Origin: Rhizobium sp. Root1203
GTDB lineage: Bacteria; Pseudomonadota; Alphaproteobacteria; Rhizobiales; Rhizobiaceae
Reading direction: 5' to 3'
Length of the DNA stretch: 64,000 nt
NCBI RefSeq assembly: GCF_001424945.1
Contig: NZ_LMCW01000067.1
Location: 1-64,000, forward strand
The notes beneath the pieces were generated by a model, which worked only from the letters and a program-made list of their open reading frames with translations, had not been told where the DNA came from and made no database searches. Numbering within the stretch: position 1 is the first letter of the stretch; every line of letters begins with the position of its first letter. The translations under genes were made by a program, and so were the position numbers. Shown piece after piece: positions 51,445 through 59,925 of this stretch.

Positions 51445-53319
51445 TCAACTCGCCTTGGCATTGCCTCGCGGCAGGCTGAGCAAGGAGGGCACCTCTGCGA
51501 CAGGGCGGGGTGGGCTGATATGATAGCCCTGTATTTCGTCGCAAGCCTCTTGCTCCAGCAACGCCAGTTGCTCTGCCGTTTCCACACCCTCGACGGTCAC
51601 GCGCATGCCAAGGGCATCGCCGAGAAGGATGATGGCCCGCATGATTGCAAAGGCCTCCCTGTTCTGGACAATGTCGGTCACAAAGGACTTGTCGATCTTG
51701 ATTTTGTCGAAGGGAAAGCTGCTGAGATAACTCAACGACGAATAGCCAGTGCCGAAATCATCCATGGCGACCCGGATGCCGCGCTTCTTGAGGGCGTGAA
51801 GAATGGGCAGAGCCTCATCCATGTTTTCCATCAGCACGTTTTCGGTGATTTCGACCTCCAGTCGTGCCGGCGACAGCTGCGAGGCTGACAACGCTGCCGA
51901 AACATCCTCCGGCAGGTTGCCGTGGGTGAACTGGATCGGCGAAACGTTGACGGCAACCTTGATGCTGTCAGGCCAGTGTGTTGCGTCGGAGCATGCCTGC
52001 TTCAATACCCACCGCCCGATGTCGACGATAAGGCCCACCTCCTCGGCAAGCGGAATGAACTCCATCGGGGGCACACGGCCCCTGGTGGGGTGATTCCATC
52101 GGATCAGCGCCTCAAAACCGCAGATGCGCTTTTCCGCGATATCGTAGAGCGGTTGATAGTGAAGCTCGAACTCCTCTTTCTGAACGGCCTTTCGAAGGTC
52201 GGCCTCGAGAGCAAGGCGCTCCTCGAGTTGTGCTTCCATCGCGCTCGTAAAGAAGCGCTCGCCTCTTCTGCCCGCGGCCTTGGCGTGCGAGAGCGCGACG
52301 CCCGCATGTTTCAGCAGGGTTTCGGTATCGGCACCGTCCTGCGGGCTGATGGCGATTCCCATGGACACGCTGAGTTCGACCGCAGTCTCGCCGCGGAAGA
52401 ACGGCTCCGACAACTCGCGGCGGATCTGCTCGGCGAGCGCCGTGACATTCCAGGGCTGCTGCCGTCCGCATTGAAGTATCGCGAACTCGTCGGACCCGAG
52501 GCGCGCGAGCGTACTGCCTTCGCCGACCGAGAACCGCAGTCGTTCCGCAACTCGCCGCAGGATCCTGTCGCCGGCTGAGATGCCGAGCGTATTGTTGACG
52601 GACTTGAACCGGTCGAGGTTGAGATGGACGAGGGCGATGTGCTCGTCAGCCTTGCGTACAGCGAGAGCGGCATCGATGCGCTCGCGGAAGCTGATGCGGT
52701 TCGGCAGGCCGGTCAAAGGGTCGTGATGCGCGAGATACGCAATGCGTTCGGCTGCCTTGCGATCTTCGGTGATGTCGGCATGGATCGAGATGTTGCTGCC
52801 GTCGGCAAGGATCGTGACGACACTTTGAATGATTCGTCCGTCATTCATGATCCATTCGCGACGGCGAATGCGGCCATTGTCCGAGCCGGGGTCGCGCTCA
52901 CGCCCGGCCTGGCGCCAATCAGGAGTTTCGGTGCCGTCGATCTTGGCGATCAAGGAAACGATCGATGCCCCAGGCGCGGCCTCTTCTTCGCTGAAACCGA
53001 ATAACTGACGGAAGCGGACATTGGACACGATCAATCTCTGCTGTGTGTCGAAGACACTGAGCCCGAGCGGCAGGTGATTGAGAACGATGTCGAATAGCCG
53101 CCTCTGTTCCTGGAGGTCGTCGCGCGCCGACGACAAGGTGGCTTTCAGGGTTTCGTTTTCCTGAATTGCAAGATGGCCACCGTTCGCTCCTTCGCTCTGG
53201 CCGCCCGGCTGATTGCGGTAGGTGGCGAGGACGAGTTCCATCAGGCGCTTGGCATCGACGCTGCCGTCCTGGTTCAGCGACGCTGCACATTGTTGCCGGA
53301 AAAGCGCTTCAGCGTCCAT
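51445..53319 (-). CDS. PAS-GGDEF-EAL protein, probably a c-di-GMP phosphodiesterase
   Basis: This 624-residue protein has an N-terminal region with a short coiled coil (about 50-75), a PAS domain (75-190), a GGDEF domain (about 195-360) and an EAL domain (about 370-615). The GGDEF signature reads GSDEF at 275-279, and the metal-binding first aspartate of the LDLD motif is replaced by N234, so cyclase activity is doubtful. In the EAL domain, FEALIRW, the DDFGTGYSSL motif at 520-529 and KIDKSFV are intact, so it should hydrolyse c-di-GMP. No membrane segment is seen. It is transcribed alone. Confidence 0.93.
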   Translation of the reverse strand: MDAEALFRQQCAASLNQDGSVDAKRLMELVLATYRNQPGGQSEGANGGHLAIQENETLKATLSSARDDLQEQRRLFDIVLNHLPLGLSVFDTQQRLIVSNVRFRQLFGFSEEEAAPGASIVSLIAKIDGTETPDWRQAGRERDPGSDNGRIRRREWIMNDGRIIQSVVTILADGSNISIHADITEDRKAAERIAYLAHHDPLTGLPNRISFRERIDAALAVRKADEHIALVHLNLDRFKSVNNTLGISAGDRILRRVAERLRFSVGEGSTLARLGSDEFAILQCGRQQPWNVTALAEQIRRELSEPFFRGETAVELSVSMGIAISPQDGADTETLLKHAGVALSHAKAAGRRGERFFTSAMEAQLEERLALEADLRKAVQKEEFELHYQPLYDIAEKRICGFEALIRWNHPTRGRVPPMEFIPLAEEVGLIVDIGRWVLKQACSDATHWPDSIKVAVNVSPIQFTHGNLPEDVSAALSASQLSPARLEVEITENVLMENMDEALPILHALKKRGIRVAMDDFGTGYSSLSYLSSFPFDKIKIDKSFVTDIVQNREAFAIMRAIILLGDALGMRVTVEGVETAEQLALLEQEACDEIQGYHISPPRPVAEVPSLLSLPRGNAKAS

Positions 53320-53740
53320 GTGCCGAGGGTTCCGTATGGGCGCGAAGCTGAACGATGGAATGCTTCAACGGCGTTTCCAGCATTCTCTTTCGATGCGGCT
53401 TGCAGGACATGCAAAGAAATTCCTGAAATCTGACGTGCCGATATACAATTTTTAATTGAAATGCGGATGGTCGGGTTGTCGATCGATAATCTCCCGGTCT
53501 CATTAATATTCGGTTGCAACGACAAAATATATCGGGGGCGTACTATATTTCGTGGGCGCTGGGAGCTGGCTGCGAAGAGGAACGTCGACACCCATGTAAC
53601 ACTCTGTCAATTATCGTTAATGCGGTATTAACAACTTATTGACCGCAGGCGCAAATCAGTTTACCTGAACCAATTAGTTGTGATTTTCCATATTTGTATT
53701 GCGTACAAACATCACCGTATAGCGGTGAACGGAGGTTTGT
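53320..53740. other. A/T-rich divergent region with several inverted repeats
   Basis: This 420-base region separates the GGDEF-EAL gene and the EF-hand gene. It contains AAATATA/TATATTT around a G-rich 12-base loop (53525-53550), GTTAAT-GCGGT-ATTAAC (53616-53632), and a hairpin next to the EF-hand gene's ribosome-binding site (separate entry). No ORF of note is present. Confidence 0.5.
53712..53728 (+). promoter_or_regulatory. Hairpin next to the ribosome-binding site of the EF-hand gene
   Basis: TCACCG and CGGTGA form a perfect six-pair stem with a five-base loop, ending two bases before the GGAGG at 53731-53735. Its position suggests control of translation or protection of the 5' end. Confidence 0.45.
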
Positions 53741-54055
53741 ATGAGCCGTGTTTCATCTGCCAGCGATACATCGTATGCGTATCTGGCGACACTCTCGAGA
53801 CTGGACATCAATGGCGACGGCGTGTTGAGCCGTGGCGAAAAAGCGGCTGATGACAAGCCCGGAATTCTGAAGCAGCTGAATGAAGGCGAGGAAACCCAAG
53901 AACCCTCGCCGAAACTCTCCAGCGGCGTGCTTGCGTTCATGATGGGAACGCAGGAGGTCGGCAGCCTGAACTTTTCTTCACAGCGTCAGAACAACGTGTC
54001 CGACGATCTGTATAGGAATACCTACGGTCAGTACGATCTGGATATCGCTTCCTGA
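53741..54055 (+). CDS. Small EF-hand protein, unknown function
   Basis: This 104-residue protein has one canonical EF-hand loop, DINGDGVLSRGE, at residues 22-33, with ligands at positions 1, 3, 5 and 12 and glycine at 6, so it should bind calcium. There is no signal peptide or membrane segment. The rest is polar and rich in Ser, Gln and Asn. GGAGG lies five bases before the ATG and a strong terminator follows. Rhizobial EF-hand proteins are known, such as CasA, but I do not recognise this one. Confidence 0.75.
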   Translation: MSRVSSASDTSYAYLATLSRLDINGDGVLSRGEKAADDKPGILKQLNEGEETQEPSPKLSSGVLAFMMGTQEVGSLNFSSQRQNNVSDDLYRNTYGQYDLDIAS

Positions 54056-54079
54056 TCGAAAACTGCTGCCATCTTTTGG

Positions 54080-54105
54080 AGCCGGCCCCGTGGCCGGCTT
54101 TTTCT
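54080..54105 (+). terminator. Intrinsic terminator after the EF-hand gene
   Basis: AGCCGGCC and GGCCGGCT form an eight-pair stem with a CCGT loop, followed by TTTTTCTTT. Confidence 0.85.
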
Positions 54106-54175
54106 TTGCCCCTATAGCGGGAACCCACTGTAGAGCCTGTGCGTTTCGCCTCGACCGGCCAAAGGAGGGAATCCC

Positions 54176-54691
54176 GTGAGAACGATGCATTTGATTGCAC
54201 TGGCGAGCTTTGTTGCCATCACCACTGCCGCACTGGCTCAGGACAAGCAGACAGCCGTCGCGAATTTCATAGGCAAGGATGGCAAGGAGACCGGACGCGC
54301 ATCCATCACCGCCGCCGTGAGCGGCGGCGTGATGATCGAACTCGAAGCGTCAGGTCTTCCCGCCAACAAGTGGGTGGCGTTTCATGTTCACGAGATCGGC
54401 AAATGTGACGCCTCGAGCCACCATGAGTCGGCCGGCAAGCATTTCAATCCGACCAACGCGGAGCATGGTTTTTTGGCAGCTAAAGGTCCGCATGCAGGCG
54501 ACATGCCGAACCAATACGTCGGCCAGGACGGTGTCCTTAGGGCTCAGGTCTTTGACGGCATGGTGTCGCTCGACGGGAAAGAGGATGGCATTCGCGGACG
54601 TGCATTGATGATTCATGCAAATTCGGACGACTACCGCAGCCAGCCTGCCGGTGATGCCGGCGAGCGCCTCGCCTGTGGCGTTATCAAGTAG
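54176..54691 (+). CDS. sodC: Periplasmic Cu/Zn superoxide dismutase
   Basis: This 171-residue protein has a signal peptide (about residues 1-21) and the Cu/Zn-SOD fold. Copper and zinc ligands are in FHVHEIGKC (70-77), HFNPTNAEHG (89-98) and a later MIHAN; the cysteine pair C77 and C near the C-terminus (ACGVI) forms the usual disulfide. It detoxifies extracytoplasmic superoxide. The start is GTG with AAGGAGGG upstream. It is monocistronic. Confidence 0.93.
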   Translation: MRTMHLIALASFVAITTAALAQDKQTAVANFIGKDGKETGRASITAAVSGGVMIELEASGLPANKWVAFHVHEIGKCDASSHHESAGKHFNPTNAEHGFLAAKGPHAGDMPNQYVGQDGVLRAQVFDGMVSLDGKEDGIRGRALMIHANSDDYRSQPAGDAGERLACGVIK

Positions 54692-54696
54692 AGCCG

Positions 54697-55272
54697 TCAA
54701 CTGTAGTAGAAACGCTCGGCGTACCACCTCCGGGAAGCCATGGGCTTCTCGGTTGCCAGCCAACGCGCGATGTCGCTTTCTTCGAGCAATTCCGCTGTGG
54801 CACTGTCCTCCAGCCCGACAAAGATGAGGTTGGTGTTTTCGCGAAGGCGCGATTCCGCTGTTCTCGCTATCCGACCCTCGTTGCCGGCGTGCACGATGTT
54901 CATTCGGACGTAGAAGAACTCGGGACGATAATCCGTTTCGCTTGCTTCGTGAAACGCGTGAGCGACGTCGATGACCGATTCTACAGGCCCGCTGTAGGCT
55001 GTGATTGTCTCGTTGAGGCCGAATGTCGCGCCGTAAAGTGTCACGGAACGGAAAGGGACGGAACTCATTGCACCATTGGTCAGATCCACCTGTTGACCGA
55101 AGGAGGTGGTGTCGGAACCGTTGAGTGCGCCACGGAAAAAATAGGAGAATCGTTCCCGGGTGATGTAAACCGCCTGCCAACTGAAACGCGCGCAATCCTC
55201 TTGCTTGTATGCGACGTTCTTCAATGCGCCGAGGCATCGGACAAATGTATCGCGGTAGTCCGGCAGTGACAT
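54697..55272 (-). CDS. Hypothetical protein, no recognised family
   Basis: This 191-residue protein starts MSLPDYRDTFVRCLGALKNVAYKQ and has no signal peptide, membrane segment or motif that I recognise. It is predicted to be a soluble alpha/beta protein. It begins 15 bases from the strand boundary near 55272 and ends six bases after sodC on the opposite strand. It resembles no nearby gene. The coding potential is supported by composition and a good length only. Confidence 0.55.
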   Translation of the reverse strand: MSLPDYRDTFVRCLGALKNVAYKQEDCARFSWQAVYITRERFSYFFRGALNGSDTTSFGQQVDLTNGAMSSVPFRSVTLYGATFGLNETITAYSGPVESVIDVAHAFHEASETDYRPEFFYVRMNIVHAGNEGRIARTAESRLRENTNLIFVGLEDSATAELLEESDIARWLATEKPMASRRWYAERFYYS

Positions 55273-55410
55273 CGATTAATCTCCTTACACGGGAGAAAAC
55301 AGATGTCGGCTTAAAACGTTCCGCCTTTGCCGATCGGTTGGCCGGGTTTGCGGATGATGAGCGTACGGGCACGCTCGCGTCGACCTGTGGGATACATAGC
55401 CGTCAAACGG

Positions 55411-55941
55411 CTATCGATCTTGTGGCGCCCCGAGCGTCAGGACGAACGGTGCATTGCCGTCCGCATCGGCGCCACGCCCGATCGCACGTACGGCATCGGT
55501 CAGCCGTCCATTCCGGCCGAGGATCGCATCGCCGATTTCGATGATCCGCATGTTCGGCGTCGCAAACGGCGATGCCTCACGGAGACGGTGGGCGAGCGCC
55601 TCCTCGCTCTGGTCCGGCACCAGGCAAAGAGCGGCAATCAACGCCGCCGCCGGCGAACGCGAGACGCCCATCCAGCAATGAATGAGAAGAGGTGCGCCCT
55701 GATCCCAATGCCTGGAAAAGTCGATGAGTTGGCGAACATGTGTTTCGCCGGGGGCAATGAGGTTGCCTGTTCCCTTGAAAGTGATGTCGTTCATGTTGAG
55801 AAGCAGGTGACGGTGCGCCTGGATGACGGCGGGCCTGTGGAAAGCCTGTTCCTTCGCCATCAGGCTGATCATCTCACGGGCACCGTGCCGCACCGCCATT
55901 TCGGCGATACGTGCAAGCGGCGCAACGACGATCGCGTTCAT
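55411..55941 (-). CDS. Tyrosine/dual-specificity phosphatase-like protein
   Basis: This 176-residue protein has the cysteine phosphatase loop HCWMGVSRS, with C89 and R95 forming the CX5R motif, preceded by a hydrophobic strand. The fold matches the protein tyrosine phosphatase superfamily. It begins with ATG at 55941, overlapping the HD gene stop by four bases. The upstream open frame to 56313 belongs to the HD gene in another frame. It is the last gene of the ygfZ-HD-PTP operon. The substrate is unknown; phosphoprotein or phosphoinositide-like targets are possible. Confidence 0.85.
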   Translation of the reverse strand: MNAIVVAPLARIAEMAVRHGAREMISLMAKEQAFHRPAVIQAHRHLLLNMNDITFKGTGNLIAPGETHVRQLIDFSRHWDQGAPLLIHCWMGVSRSPAAALIAALCLVPDQSEEALAHRLREASPFATPNMRIIEIGDAILGRNGRLTDAVRAIGRGADADGNAPFVLTLGAPQDR

Positions 55942-56540
55942 GATGTACGCCTCAGGACCTCGAGCGCGTCGAAACGCTCGCAGAAGAGCCGCTGGGCTTC
56001 GATCGCCGGCAAGGGATTGATCAGCAGCATCCCCTTGGTGATGCCGCGCGGCCGACCGAAGAACTTCTGGGCTTCCGTCGCGCTGAACCCTGCGAGTTCC
56101 GACGCCTCGAAGTAGGCGGCAATCCTGTCGGCCTTCTTGATCCTGTCTTTCAGCTCGCGCGAAGGGTGGGGTGGCAGGCCGAAACGCAGGTGGATCGCCG
56201 CCTCCAGCCGCTTCTCGACCGCTTTGTACCCGCCCCCGACGACCGACTTGAAAGGTGAGATCATATCGCCGATCACATATTCCGGCGCATCGTGCAGCAG
56301 GGCCATGAGGCACTCCTCGGGCGATGCCCCGTCGAGCCGCCGGAAGATGTCCTCAACGACAAGGCTATGCTGGGCGACCGAGAAGGCGTGGTCGCCTGAG
56401 GTTTGCCCGTTCCATCGCGCAACGCGCGCAAGACCATGGGCAATGTCGCCGATTTCCACGTCGAGAGGCGAGGGGTCGAGCAGATCGAGCCGGCGGCCCG
56501 AAAGCATGCGCTGCCAAGCGCGCGGAGCCTTAACGGTCAA
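55938..56540 (-). CDS. HD domain protein (YfbR-like 5'-deoxynucleotidase type)
   Basis: This 200-residue protein has an HD-type metal site, with an early histidine in FSVAQHSLVVEDI, an HD pair in ALLHDAPEYVIGDMISPFK and a final aspartate in KKADRIAAY. The layout resembles YfbR-type deoxynucleoside monophosphatases. It overlaps ygfZ by four bases upstream and the phosphatase gene by four bases downstream, so the three are translationally coupled. Confidence 0.87.
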   Translation of the reverse strand: MTVKAPRAWQRMLSGRRLDLLDPSPLDVEIGDIAHGLARVARWNGQTSGDHAFSVAQHSLVVEDIFRRLDGASPEECLMALLHDAPEYVIGDMISPFKSVVGGGYKAVEKRLEAAIHLRFGLPPHPSRELKDRIKKADRIAAYFEASELAGFSATEAQKFFGRPRGITKGMLLINPLPAIEAQRLFCERFDALEVLRRTS

Positions 56541-57376
56541 GCGGTGGCCTCGTCGGCTGCCGACGGGAAAACGAGACCGGACCAGGCCGGCAACGCCAAG
56601 GTAACCGGGACAGTCCCCGCAAGAAGAGGCTTGCCCGCGGCAATAGCCTCACCGGCGCGGTCTATGCGGACGATGGCAATGCCTTCATGCCCCACGACTG
56701 TGCCGATGGTCCCGATCGGCTTGCCCGCAGCAGTTATCTCGCTTCCGGAGGCAGGTAGCGGCTCTGCGCTGGTCACGGTCACGACGCGACGGCGGGCGGT
56801 TCCGCGGTGCTGCATGCGCGACACGACCTCCTGGCCGACATAGCAGCCCTTCCTGAAGGAAAGGCCGCCGTTGATATCCATCAGGACGTCGTGGGGGAAG
56901 GCATCCTGCAGGGCGTAATCCAAGCCCGAAACCGCAACCCCGTGGACCGCACGCAGCGCGTCATATGCCGCAGGATCGCTGTCACCATGTCCCCCCACGT
57001 TCCGGAAAACTGCAATTCCGGCCTTGGCAAAGCGGCTGTCTTCCCATCCCGGACCGGCGCTGCCGTCATCCCACGAAACCGTAACGCCTTCGCCGTCTGC
57101 CTTGAGATCGACGGCGGCGCGCAACTTGTACATGGCCAGTCGCTTCAACAGGGCGTCCCGCTGGCTGCCGTCCGTCTCCATCACATAACTGTCGCCATCC
57201 TGCCAGATCATGAAGTCGAACAGGATCTTGCCCTGGGGCGTCAACAAAGCGCCAGGTCGCGCTTCGTCGGTGCCCAGCGACACGATGTCGGTGGTGATCA
57301 GGTTCTGCAGGAAGGACTGAGCTTCGGCGCCACTCACCCGGATGAGCGCACGGTCTCTCAGAAAGACGGCTGGCAT
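56537..57376 (-). CDS. ygfZ: YgfZ/CAF17-like iron-sulfur cluster assembly protein
   Basis: This 279-residue protein has the aminomethyltransferase-like fold and the diagnostic motif KGCYVGQE at residues 176-183, with the conserved cysteine at 178. It takes part in tetrahydrofolate-dependent assembly or repair of certain iron-sulfur enzymes. The ATG at 57376 (MPAVFLRDRALIRV) is chosen from a longer open frame. It heads a three-gene overlapping unit with the HD and phosphatase genes. Confidence 0.92.
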   Translation of the reverse strand: MPAVFLRDRALIRVSGAEAQSFLQNLITTDIVSLGTDEARPGALLTPQGKILFDFMIWQDGDSYVMETDGSQRDALLKRLAMYKLRAAVDLKADGEGVTVSWDDGSAGPGWEDSRFAKAGIAVFRNVGGHGDSDPAAYDALRAVHGVAVSGLDYALQDAFPHDVLMDINGGLSFRKGCYVGQEVVSRMQHRGTARRRVVTVTSAEPLPASGSEITAAGKPIGTIGTVVGHEGIAIVRIDRAGEAIAAGKPLLAGTVPVTLALPAWSGLVFPSAADEATA

Positions 57377-57437
57377 GGTCGCACCTGTCGCGTTGTTGTC
57401 GCTCAGAAGTATGTCTTCGGGAACAGGATCGCAAGCG

Positions 57438-58187
57438 TCAGTCGCCCGCGGTGAAATACTTCCACTTGCCGTCCGCAGTAATGCCGAGACGGTAAAAATT
57501 GTAGCCGCCGAATTCCTGCATGTCGGCCAGGTCACCCGCCGTCACGATACGCAACAGTTCGACGCGTTCCGGCGGCGTGAGGGCCTTGAGATCCTTCTCG
57601 GCAAAGTACGGCCAGACGTACATCTCTTCCGCCGTGCCTTGACCGACATGGACGAAACCTGTCGAGATGATATCGAGCATGATCGCCAGGATCTCGTCCC
57701 CGTCCGGGTCACCGGAGAGGTCCTTGAGCGCGCTGATCGGGTCGTCCGTCGGCTCGCCGACAGTTACCTGAGTCTGAGTGGCTCCGGTTCCGAGCAACGG
57801 ACGCAGCCGCTCGAGATCGCCGGACGCAGCCGCTTCGACGATCTGCTCGCGCATGCGCCGAACAGGTTCCGGGACCTTGGTGATATCGTAGATCACGTCC
57901 ACGGGCTTGGAAGCGTCCTGGGCGCCGGGAGTGGTATCGGAGCCTTGTGTCGCGGGCTTGTCGATCAGCGGGCCGGGCGAAGGAATTCCGGAAGGCGTTG
58001 CCGGCGATGTTGCGGGCTTGTTACCGCTTTGACCGGATGCGGCACCGTCGGAAAGGCCGGGCGTCTTCTGCAGTTCGGAGAGGGCTGACGCAGTCGTCGC
58101 GCTCAACAAACTGGTGGCGCCGACACTGATTGCAAGCAAAAGCGGCGCGATCGCAGGCCGCGAAGCATTGTCCTTATCGGTGCGCAT
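57438..58187 (-). CDS. Exported conserved hypothetical protein
   Basis: This 249-residue protein has a signal peptide (residues 1-36, ending TTASA-LSE), a proline/serine/alanine-rich linker (about 38-95), and a folded C-terminal domain with VRRMREQIVEAAASGDLERLRPLL and EEMYVWPYFAEKDLKALTPPERVELLRIV. The domain is conserved among rhizobia but has no name that I recall. It sits on the same strand, 61 bases upstream of ygfZ, and may share its transcript. Confidence 0.75.
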   Translation of the reverse strand: MRTDKDNASRPAIAPLLLAISVGATSLLSATTASALSELQKTPGLSDGAASGQSGNKPATSPATPSGIPSPGPLIDKPATQGSDTTPGAQDASKPVDVIYDITKVPEPVRRMREQIVEAAASGDLERLRPLLGTGATQTQVTVGEPTDDPISALKDLSGDPDGDEILAIMLDIISTGFVHVGQGTAEEMYVWPYFAEKDLKALTPPERVELLRIVTAGDLADMQEFGGYNFYRLGITADGKWKYFTAGD

Positions 58188-58204
58188 AAGACTCTCTGTG
58201 GCTG

Positions 58205-58462
58205 TTATTGCAGGGTGCGGCTCGGTGAAAACTCACCGGCCAGCATGCGTTCGCGCAGCGATTCCAGCAAGGCTTCCGCACTGTTTTCGCCGTGAAGGCG
58301 AATAGTTTCACGAAGGGCATGAATGATGGCGGTATCGGCGATGATTTCCGGCTCGATGCCATCTGCCATGCCATCGGCCCAAGCTTCATTATGGTACTCC
58401 AAGGCCGCCTGCATCTTTTCGTGGACGATCATATCGTCGATGTCATTGAGGCTCGGTTCCAT
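58205..58462 (-). CDS. Small helical protein, unknown function
   Basis: This 85-residue protein starts MEPSLNDIDDMIVHEKMQAALEYHNEAW and is predicted to be all-helical and acidic. GAGGA precedes the ATG. It has no membrane segment. It is 17 bases from the exported-protein gene downstream, so they may be co-transcribed. The spacing and ribosome-binding site support a real gene; the function is unknown. Confidence 0.65.
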   Translation of the reverse strand: MEPSLNDIDDMIVHEKMQAALEYHNEAWADGMADGIEPEIIADTAIIHALRETIRLHGENSAEALLESLRERMLAGEFSPSRTLQ

Positions 58463-58562
58463 TGTTTTTTCCTCGAACTGCATGCCTTACTGCCTAGTTA
58501 ACAACTCTATCAGCCTTTTCCCAAAACGACACGTCCGCGAGTGAAAAGAGGTTAATTAAACG

Positions 58563-58994
58563 TTAATTTCCAAAGCGAGACGTTATTTCTGTGGCAAGTG
58601 TTGCACCTTCGTTACGGTAGCGCTCTTCTGCCATGATAGCGGCCGGTGTGCAATCGGTATAAACCGAGGCGAAGGCGCGATAACCGCGATTGAAGGCGGC
58701 GGTCAGCTTTTCCTTGCGCTGCGGCTCGTCTTTCGCTTCCGAATCAAGCAGTTGCTGCATGTGCAACCGCCACTTGTCTCCGCTTTCCGCTTTGCACAGC
58801 GTCCTTAGGTAGTGCACGGACCCCAGCACTTCGGCGAGGCGAGAGAGTTTTTCGTCATAGGGCACTGTGACCGCTTTTGGTGCAACCGTCTCCGGTAAAG
58901 TCGGCGCCATTTGGCCCTGTGCCCGGGCATATATCGGTATCGCCGTGCCGGCGCAGAGAACAACAGACAGGAACACGCGTCGAACGGGAATCAT
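58563..58994 (-). CDS. TIGR02301-family exported protein
   Basis: This 143-residue protein has a signal peptide (MIPVRRVFLSVVLCAGTAIPIYARA) and a helical domain with LSRLAEVLGSVHYLRTLC, the motif that defines the TIGR02301 family of alphaproteobacterial exported proteins, and two conserved cysteines that may form a disulfide. The function is unknown. It follows the NUDIX gene by 60 bases on the same strand, an association that I have seen in other rhizobia. Confidence 0.82.
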   Translation of the reverse strand: MIPVRRVFLSVVLCAGTAIPIYARAQGQMAPTLPETVAPKAVTVPYDEKLSRLAEVLGSVHYLRTLCKAESGDKWRLHMQQLLDSEAKDEPQRKEKLTAAFNRGYRAFASVYTDCTPAAIMAEERYRNEGATLATEITSRFGN

Positions 58995-59054
58995 TGAAAT
59001 AGTTGATACCTTCAGGATGACGGGAACAAGGCATCGCGCCGGATTTCCACTTGC

Positions 59055-59471
59055 TTATTCTCCCTGCGCTATTCGCTCGGCGCATTCCAGCACGCTCTGT
59101 GGCGTAGGAAGCCTCCGGATTTCGTCGACGGTGTACCAGCCAAGCTCAACTGCATCGTCGGCGGCGACGGCAGTGACGGCCTCGTCCGCATCGACGAGAA
59201 AGACGGAGAGTAGGAAATGGCTGCGCAAGCTGCCATCCGGGGCATGCGTCTTGAGGTCGTAGGTCGCAAAAGGCCGCGGATCGCGAGCGCAGATGCCCGT
59301 CTCTTCCTCGAGTTCGCGCAACGCCGTTTCCGCAGGCGTCTCGCCGGGCTCGGCACGACCGCCAGGGAAAGCGTACATGTCGGCGGACGGCGGATTGCGC
59401 CGAAGGACCAGAAGAAATCGTCCTTCGCGCTGCAGGATGGCTGAGGAGGCTGCCGTAGGAACAGAAGTCAT
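59055..59471 (-). CDS. NUDIX hydrolase
   Basis: This 138-residue protein has a complete Nudix box, GGRAEPGETPAETALRELEEET plus the following G, near residues 38-60, which binds Mg2+ and hydrolyses nucleoside diphosphates linked to another group. The rest is a single Nudix fold. The substrate is not readable. The start may be ATG at 59471 or 59483; neither has a strong ribosome-binding site. It heads a short run with the TIGR02301 gene and is divergent from the YnfA gene. Confidence 0.87.
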   Translation of the reverse strand: MTSVPTAASSAILQREGRFLLVLRRNPPSADMYAFPGGRAEPGETPAETALRELEEETGICARDPRPFATYDLKTHAPDGSLRSHFLLSVFLVDADEAVTAVAADDAVELGWYTVDEIRRLPTPQSVLECAERIAQGE

Positions 59472-59561
59472 GAAGGATACCATTGGTGTCTGGCGATCGG
59501 TGCTCTCCTTGCCCCGCGCTCGTTCCACCGGATACTGGGCAGATCGATTCGGGAGGGCTTC

Positions 59562-59882
59562 GTGACTTATATCATCTACGCAGCCGCTGCCTTCTTCGAG
59601 ATTGCCGGGTGCTTTGCATTCTGGGCATGGATTAGAATGGCAAGGCCTGTCTGGTGGCTCGCACCGGGAATGGTGTCGCTTGCCCTCTTCGCCTGGCTGC
59701 TGACACTGGTGCCGAGCGATGCTGCCGGTCGCACCTTCGCGGCCTACGGCGGTATCTACATCGTCGCCTCGTTGATCTGGCTTTGGCTCGTCGAGAACCG
59801 TGTCCCGGATCGATGGGATGTCAGCGGCGCGCTTGTCTGCCTATGCGGCACCGCGATTATCCTCTTTGCTCCGCGAGGCTGA
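59562..59882 (+). CDS. YnfA/UPF0060 family membrane protein
   Basis: This 106-residue protein has four membrane segments and matches YnfA/UPF0060, with FEIAGCFAFWAW and DAAGRTFAAYGGIYIVASLIWLWLVE as signature runs. It is related to small multidrug-resistance-type transporters but its function is not established. It starts with GTG, with GGGAGG upstream. It is followed closely by the SRAP gene on the same strand. Confidence 0.9.
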   Translation: MTYIIYAAAAFFEIAGCFAFWAWIRMARPVWWLAPGMVSLALFAWLLTLVPSDAAGRTFAAYGGIYIVASLIWLWLVENRVPDRWDVSGALVCLCGTAIILFAPRG

Positions 59883-59925
59883 GCCGGCGCTTGACGGGCA
59901 AAGGGCAGGGTGCAAAGACATCCCC

